A DNA stretch of 64,000 nt, taken from positions 62,001 through 126,000 of the forward strand of contig JBBBDQ010001157.1 in NCBI GenBank assembly GCA_037127315.1, read 5' to 3'. Below the pieces are notes generated by a model, which was given only the letters and a program-made list of their open reading frames with translations, was not told where the DNA came from and did not search any database. Source of the DNA: Ascarosepion bandense (Eukaryota; Mollusca; Cephalopoda; Sepiida; Sepiidae). Positions 57,905 through 64,000 of the stretch are shown in pieces. Numbering within the stretch: position 1 is the first letter of the stretch; each line of letters starts with the position of its first letter. Both the position numbers and the translations under genes were made by a program.

Positions 57905-58175
57905 TTTTCTGAATGTTTGTTGCTATTACCACATTTCGGCAATTGTACCTTTTGGCCTTCTTCAGGTGTCTGTTGATCCGGATAAGTTTCGGTGAATTTC
58001 GAACTGAAACCTTATTTATTCTTCGGGTTAGACTGTTCTCGTTACGTTGTTTATACCTAGGGATATCTCGTTTTTAGTTCCTTTTACTATTTCTCAATCA
58101 TTGCTAATTGTATTTCCTGATGAGTCTGAAGATGTGCTACCCAACATAAGAATTAGACTCACAATTAATTAGCTG
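57905..58175 (-). repeat. Penelope-associated repeat, copy 2
   Basis: It matches 24385-24650 in the same orientation, including minus-strand CACCTGAAGAAGGCC and GCCGAAATGTGGTAATAGC near the end. There is no reverse transcriptase next to it here. Confidence 0.6.
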
Positions 58176-58659
58176 CGAAATTCATGGACTTAATTTGTTT
58201 TAATCTTCTAGGCTATGGTCTTGTTGGGAAACCCTGATGTTCTTTTTGTTTCCTCGGCTGCTGCAGGGTTGCTGTGAGACTTCACACTCTATGCAACCGG
58301 CTTTTATTCTTATTGTCATGTTGCCAACATTGGCACTATCCACTGTCGTTTTTCGTCTTTTCTTTCTTAATTAATGGCATCTATTTTTTGCAATTAAAAC
58401 TTGAAAAAAAGAAGATAAATAATATGTAGAAAATTAAAAAAAAAACAGTCTTTAAAGATACTTAGTAATCATGACAATATTCGCTTAGCATTGCTTTACT
58501 AAATTGACACGCCTCATGCAATTTGATTAGCTAAAAAGAATAGATGACAGATGAAATTCCCGACATGATGTAAAGGAGACAAGAAACAATGCCAGGGTAT
58601 AGCATAGAATATAGTTCTCTGTCCAAGACAGGCTAAAGAGGAATTACTTAACGAAAATG
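58176..58659. other. No recognised gene
   Basis: I see no assignable content. Confidence 0.45.
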
Positions 58660-60157
58660 TGCATAAATAGTAAGGATGAGTATGAGAGATAGAGCAGATA
58701 TGCTTAAAAATAATAGAACAAACAAGACAAATGATGTGCTTAGAAGCAGGATGCATCAAATCTAAGGATGCAACATTGATATTAGAGAAAGAAGAAACGC
58801 TTCAGAGAAAGAACAAACACATTGTAAAACTCTTCCACGACAAAAGAGAACAACCTGAAATACACAGAAATATTGAAAGACCAGAAATATTAAAATCTGA
58901 AGTGGAACCCGCAATGACAAAATTGAACAGAAACAAATCAGCATGACCAGACGGAATCGTAATAGAGGTACAAGATGTCTTAGATGGTTTTGGTATTGGC
59001 AAGATTACAGACATAATAAATGAAATATACAACAGTGGTGATATACCGAGAGACCTCAGTAAATCAATATGTCTTGCACTAACTAAGAAGTCGGGTGAAA
59101 ATGAATGTGAATCTATCGGACAATCAGCCAAATAAGGCATGTAACAAAACTTACCATCTGATTTTTGATAAATAGAGTATGCAGCAGAAATACACTGTAA
59201 ATAGGCGAAGACCAATGTAGTTTTATTAAAGACTAGATCAAGAAACGTGATATTTATGCTCGGAATGATACCAGAAATATTAATATAGATTCAGAAGGAG
59301 ATGTACTTGTGTTTTATAAGCAAAAGAATTTGATAAAGTACATCACAAAGAACTGTTTGAACTGCTAGGTAACCTTGGCAAATGTGGGAAGAATATTAGA
59401 ATAATTTAGAATCTATACTGGCAGTAAACCACCTGACGACGGATAGAAAATGAGTTCAGCAAATACACAAAAATAAAAAAAGGTGTAAGGCAAAGCTATG
59501 TCTTTTTAACCTACACAGAGAGGCGATTTTGAGAAAATTAGATTTTCTACCAGGATTCATTATTGACAGCCATAATCTTAACAACATAAGATATGCACAT
59601 TAAACGGTGTTAATAGTAGACACAGAAAGAAAACTACAAGAACTCTTACAGAAGAGAGTAAAGGAAAGAGAGAAGAAAAGACTAAGCATCAATTCCAAGA
59701 AGACTAAAGTCATGGTTGTTAGCAAAAGGAATAACCCAACATGAAAATTACAAATTGAGAATACCGAAATCAAAAAGATGCAACAACTTAGATATTTGGT
59801 AATGCGTTTTAACAGAAAATAGAAAGCGTGCCACAGAAAGCCGAAGTCGCATTGGAGTAACCAAAAAATTTCTTTCAAAGGATAAGCAAGTACTTAGAAA
59901 CAAAAATATCGCTAGAAACGAAGAAAAGAATGAACTGCTATGTAATATCACTCCTTCATATAGAAACTAGCAGTATAACCCGGCGTTGCTCGGGTGTAAT
60001 GAAAGCTTTAAAACTAATCCATGCTTCTGGAGCTCAGACTCTGCTTAAAGAATATTTGTGTGAAATTTGGTGAGGATCAGATAAAAATTGGGGATTTGTA
60101 TAACGAACATACAGACAGATAAACACACACACACACACACACACACAAACATCTTGC

Positions 60158-60163
<6 letters not shown>

Positions 60164-60210
<47 letters not shown>
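60164..60210. repeat. (TA)n microsatellite inside Helitron copy 2
   Basis: About 23 units; a (CA)n tract precedes it at 60124-60147. Confidence 0.95.
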
Positions 60211-60213
<3 letters not shown>

Positions 60214-60474
60214 CGATTTTCTGCACTATTGTAAGAACTGCAACCTTGAGACTTCTGAATATCGTTTCTTATGTCTTTGTCTGGGAGTGTATCAAATTTG
60301 ATTAAAATCGGACCACTCCTTCTATAACCCAATTTTTTCGAATATCGATTTTTGATATTTATCAGGGGTACCTCGACACAAAACCTAGCTAAGAACACTC
60401 GCAGACGCTTATAGTACAACTGTGTAAATTTTTAAGAAAATCGGTTAAGCCGTTTCGGAGTCTATAGGTAACGA

Positions 60475-60491
60475 ACACACACACACACACA

Positions 60492-60524
<33 letters not shown>
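60475..60524. repeat. (CA)n microsatellite inside Helitron copy 2
   Basis: About 25 units with a GCGC interruption. Confidence 0.93.
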
Positions 60525-60527
<3 letters not shown>

Positions 60528-60925
60528 GACAAGGTTTCTTTTGTAAATAAGTTTAGATGAATGATGGTAAATCTCAGAAGGGTGCTAAGAATACCATGGA
60601 TCGCACACGTGAACAACGATGAAATTATAGCGACGATGGTACTCCCCCCCCTCAAAAAAACGCTTCATCAGGAAGAAACAGTTAAAATTTGTAGGGCACA
60701 TGATCAGGAAAGAAGGCTTGAAAAATTTGATACAGGAGAGATTGATGGTAAGAGGACCGGATAAAGACAAAACATAACCTACCTAGCAAGCTAGAGAGAA
60801 TGGATGGCGAAATAGAGTTTGGGAGAGATCACAAAAAGAAAAAATTTACCCAGAGCTACTAAGGACAAGACATTGTAGAGAGACTTGATCGACACCGTCC
60901 TGAAGGAACATGCCATATAGATGAA

Positions 60926-61504
60926 GGAGTGGTGAATAGATATCTATCCTGTTAACTCTTGGCTATAATGAAAGCCACTATATTAAAAAGTGTCAATATG
61001 TTTTCGACTAATATTGTTTTAGATTAATATTTGTTTTTAGTCATTTTATTATTTGCTCTATAATGTATTAATTTGAAGATTTAAAATTGAATAGTTATCT
61101 GACAGAACTATTTTTTGTCAACGCTTTTAGACGTAAGTTGATAATGACCAACGAGAACGTATTTTTCTAACTAATTTCATAGTTACCTAAATTATTTTGC
61201 ATTTTCTTGGTTTGTCGGTTTGTTTTGTGCGTTTTTTCTGCTTCATTTAAAATCGGTTAACTAGAAATCACTTTAACAAGTCAATCCCATTCGTTTTAAC
61301 TTTTTTTTCATACCGCTATTTCAAACAGACAAATAAGCAATCATTTTCTGATATAAGTTAATTTTAAAATTATTAAGATGTCTTTGCCCCTTTCTCGTAG
61401 TTTTACCGTTTTTTTTTTGTGCAAGCGTCTGATAAACACAAACAAAATAAAAGTAATTAAATGCTATTAATTTTAGAATATACGAATTTCTGTTTTTATA
61501 GATA
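60926..61504. other. No recognised gene
   Basis: AT-rich spacer. Confidence 0.45.
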
Positions 61505-61790
61505 CGATGTCCTCTGTGGTGTAATGGATAGCGGCTCGGAATCGGAGAATCGAGTTCTAATTCCAGTCGAATTCATTTACGCACAAATACTCTTGAGAAA
61601 GGTGTCAATCCATTTTTTTTTATCTCACTGGCGATGGATTGAATAGCAGGACAGATGGGTTTCTATAGTCCACTGGTCTACTGCAGGAAGTAACGGCAAC
61701 ATACTGCGAGCAAATTTTCTACCTAGTGACTCATGGACCGAAAGAGACATGATCACCCAAGCGTGTATCACGTATGGCAATTGACTGAAA
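61505..61790 (+). repeat. SINE-A, diverged copy
   Basis: The tRNA-like head is clear (CTCTGTGGTGTAATGGATAG, box-B-like GAGTTCTAATTCC). The body is recognisable (CAGATGGGTTTCTATAG), and the end AAGCGTGTATCACGTATGGC is intact. Confidence 0.82.
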
Positions 61791-62457
61791 TATGATTAAA
61801 TCTATAACAATGATAAGTCGAGGACTTTTAAATGTAATTTCTATAACGATGAGTATTAAGTTACTAAACAATGACAAGTCCAATAATTGTAAATGTAATT
61901 CTTATAACGATGAGCGTTAAATGACTAAATTTCTTTGGCTGTAAATCATTTATGAAACTAATTTCATTACCGCCATTCTTCTCACACTCAGTGATGGAAC
62001 GCAAAAATAGTTGCCTCCCTTTCGAACTACTCGACTATAAATGAATGCTTGAACCATACTTATGTTCAGTAGTCAGAGTGCATTGAGTAACCCTTCTTTA
62101 CAATGTTAACTGTTCCTCTGCTTTTCTTTACACTTCCCCAAAGCATATTTCTACATTCTTTGATAGATCAGTTTTGGAATAACGATGAAAAAAATCTTTC
62201 ACTAGTCGGGCTTCTTTTCTAGAGTATTTTTCTGTTTCAATTTTTGCGAATTTTTTTTTACACACATACTTTAGAAACAGTTTGATGTGGCGCGGTAAAT
62301 ATAATATTTTAATGAGATAAATTATAGAAAGGAAGAAAAAAACAAGTGTCATAATTCTAAAAAAAAACAAACTTTTATGATAAATTCTTTCACAAGTTGT
62401 TATTCACTTCTGCATACAGAAAGGATATAAGTGGACATGGAAGTCAACACCCAGAGC

Positions 62458-62459
<2 letters not shown>

Positions 62460-62517
<58 letters not shown>
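62460..62517. repeat. (TA)n microsatellite
   Basis: About 29 units. Confidence 0.95.
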
Positions 62518-62519
<2 letters not shown>

Positions 62520-63165
62520 ATTAATTACTTAGTTTTTGGTCATAATACGCAGTTGTATTAAAAAGTGTTCAATACTATTATATTGTAGAACTTTTGAATA
62601 TTCTTCATTTGTAAACGAGTTATTACGCGACCTAGGTTTCTACCATGTGGTGTCTTCAGGCAATTTGCATTTACTGATTTTACTTTTTTTTAAGAACGCT
62701 CACGTAACATGGATGTTTTTGAATGCTCACGTGACTGGGAATTTTTGAAAGCGCAGTTTTCAAAATTAGAAGAAATTATAACGTTTTTATCTTTGGTTGT
62801 ATTTTGTGATATGGTTACACATGGTATGGTATGGTTAGTCATAATTTATGTTCTTTCATTCAGTAATTCATTTAACATAATAGCTAATTATGTTATTCGT
62901 AAACAAAAATGAATTAATAAATGAAAGAAATTGTGCGCTCAAAAATTTTCCGGAGTTTCGTGTGGACACCGTAATGATGTTTGTCATTCGTCTTTAAAGA
63001 ACTTTCCTTAAAAAAAAAAAAAAGAAAAAGACCCCCCCCCCCCCCAAAAAAAAAACAAACACTAAAAACCGAAAAAATTACATTACAGTGAAACACGAGG
63101 CCATAACAACACCGGAAAAAATAACATCCTTGAAAATGGCCTATGAAGAGGATGAAAGCGCTTAG

Positions 63166-63169
<4 letters not shown>

Positions 63170-63216
<47 letters not shown>
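63170..63216. repeat. (CA)n microsatellite
   Basis: About 23 units. Confidence 0.95.
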
Positions 63217-63219
<3 letters not shown>

Positions 63220-63744
63220 AGAGACACGCACATATATATTTTGATGCATATTTGGGCATTTTTATTTAGTTTTTCCAGTATTCTTCCATGTTTTTGATGG
63301 GAGTAAGAGAATGCAAAACTGGTCTGTATTGTAGATTTGTCCGAAGCGCTTTCGGCCACTACTTCAAGTGTTTTAGGTGTTGTTAATTTCTCTTCATGTT
63401 TGATTGTTTAATGTATATTTTTGTGTTGTTTTGAATACTGGCAGGAGCGTTGATTTTGAACTTCACGAATTCAAGTGAGCGTTTTTCTAATTGTTTTGGA
63501 AACATTCAATACCGTATTACAACTGTTGAATAAGGGGAGGTTAGTAGTTAGAGCAAGATTTTTTATATGAAATTTTCTGTAATGTGATTTACATAAAATT
63601 TTTGTTTTTTCGACCAGAAATTTTATTAAGGGATCTTGTAAATCAAATGACATTTCAGACATCTTCTCAAGGAGATGGTAATATATATCCGATATGGGCA
63701 ATTGATTTATGACAAGAACCAGCCTTGTATATATTTATATATAA

Positions 63745-64000
63745 ATATTCGTCATCCACATACAAATCTGTTTCGCTATATCACAGATATAGATAACCAC
63801 TTCCCTCCGGGATCGAAACTCGGCCGATTTGGTGTCAGTCGGAGCCGCTAACACCTAAGCCATAGGCACATGAAATCAGAGAAGATAAATTTTATCGTGT
63901 TATATATATATAGTCATCCGAAACAAATCTGTTTCGCTGTATCACAGCTCATCAGTACGGTTAGACAGCCGATTGCCTTTTGCCCAGGGTTGAAATTCGA
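63745..64000 (-). mobile_element. Tandem hammerhead-repeat array, minus strand, cut by window end
   Basis: Minus-strand order is head remnant, ribozyme (63918-63960), tail GGATGACTATATATA, leader AACACGATAAAATTT, tRNA-like head (GTGCCTATGGCTTAGGTGTT, box-B-like GAGTTTCGATCCC), then a second ribozyme. In that second one CUGAUGA is lost but GAAACAG and the stem-I strand TGTGG remain. Predicted cleavage sites are 161 nt apart. Confidence 0.72.
63918..63960 (-). ncRNA. Hammerhead ribozyme motif
   Basis: The core CUGAUGA/GAAA is intact, stem II is GCUGU/ACAGC, and stem III is ACA/UGU. Stem I lacks one base on its 3' strand (UCGG against CCGUA), so activity is doubtful. Confidence 0.72.

Larger units (their letters stand above)
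59967..60557 (-). mobile_element. Non-autonomous Helitron, copy 2, inserted in RTE
   Basis: Minus strand: 5' TCTAAACTTATTTACAAAAG, 3' CTGCTAG preceded about 10 bases upstream by a hairpin (ACCCG/CGGGT). The host bases are A before and T after, with no duplication. Removing it rejoins the RTE coding trace (GAAA|TG). It holds the same internal (TA)n, the GCCGTTTCGGAGTCTATAGG block and CA repeats as copy 1, and no coding region. Confidence 0.85.
58660..60925 (+). pseudogene. RTE LINE, decayed copy split by a Helitron
   Basis: The trace starts with LKSEVEPAMTKLNRNKSA (pre-motif-1 block) and includes EFDKVHHKELFELLGN-like text (motif A region, decayed). NNIRYAH stands for RYADD. A Helitron interrupts at 59967. 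After it the trace continues LRRVLRIPWIAHVNNDEIIA and the RTE 3' end (CGACACCGTCCTGAAGGAAC). It has multiple stops and is older than the copy at 56.2 kb. Confidence 0.75.
61791..63744. other. No recognised gene; microsatellites inside
   Basis: AT-rich DNA with (TA)n at 62460-62517, C and A homopolymers near 63009-63055 and (CA)n at 63170-63216. A GCGCTTTCGGCCACTACTTC motif near 63345 resembles the outer parts of the fold-back elements. The open frames here are repeat-derived or unrecognised. Confidence 0.45.

Noticed and set aside
58116..58140. CTGATGAGTCTGAAGATG as a hammerhead core
   Set aside because: It lacks a stem II and the GAAA at the right place.
61505..61575. A true tRNA gene
   Set aside because: Box-like blocks are present but a complete cloverleaf with acceptor stem is not, and the sequence continues into the SINE-A body shared by many copies.
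62914..63249. Open frames with runs of CVCVCV or YIYIYI
   Set aside because: They are translations of CA/TG and TA microsatellites (this one and those at 24.2, 35.3, 51.0 and 60.5 kb).
1..64000. CRISPR arrays, prophage, operons or other prokaryotic systems
   Set aside because: There are no evenly spaced short repeats with unique spacers and no bacterial-type gene packing; everything recognisable is of animal transposon type.

Overview
This window looks like non-coding, repeat-dominated DNA from an invertebrate animal genome. It is AT-rich, full of long (TA)n, (CA)n and (CT)n tracts, and packed with decayed non-LTR retrotransposons, Penelope-like elements, mariners, Helitrons and tRNA-headed SINEs. 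I found no convincing host protein-coding gene, operon, CRISPR array or prokaryotic signal. A lophotrochozoan, probably a mollusc, is my best guess from the mix of elements and the 5S sequence. That is inference, not proof.

Layout. 0-3.3 kb: a 5'-truncated LINE of the CR1/Jockey type (called J here), then hammerhead-ribozyme repeats and a tRNA-derived SINE (SINE-A). 3.3-14 kb: mostly unrecognised AT-rich DNA with LINE fragments, one mariner and one large inverted repeat. 14-20.4 kb: an RTE endonuclease piece, an L1/Tx1-like LINE (called T), and a nearly full-length J on the minus strand. 20.4-25.7 kb: SINE-A copies, RTE pieces and a Penelope-like reverse transcriptase. 25.8-31.7 kb: an almost complete R4/Dong-type LINE lying between two (TAA)n tracts. 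31.7-45 kb: decayed J copies, orphan GIY-YIG domains, a Helitron, and a second LINE (K) with a J copy nested in it. 45-52 kb: a ribozyme-repeat tandem, fold-back elements, an internally deleted mariner and another J. 52-55 kb: a ~100-bp minisatellite split by a J-derived mini-element. 55-61 kb: a composite 5S-tRNA SINE, two RTE copies and a Helitron inserted in one of them. 61-64 kb: SINE-A, microsatellites and a second ribozyme tandem.

How parts relate. The autonomous elements (J, K, T, RTE, Dong, Penelope-like, mariner) are all broken here by stops, frameshifts, deletions or nested insertions. Several short elements look like their dependants. One 0.5-kb element joins repeated J 5'-UTR units to the J 3' tail. 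Two Helitrons lack coding capacity. SINE-A carries a tRNA-like head.

The two strongest signals of something new are: (1) a family of tRNA-like-headed repeats ending in a type-I hammerhead ribozyme, with compensatory changes in stem I and tandem ribozyme-unit-ribozyme arrangements like retrozymes; (2) a composite element at 55.4-55.8 kb in which a 5S rRNA sequence is fused to the tRNA-headed SINE-A and the whole is bounded by one 11-bp target-site duplication.
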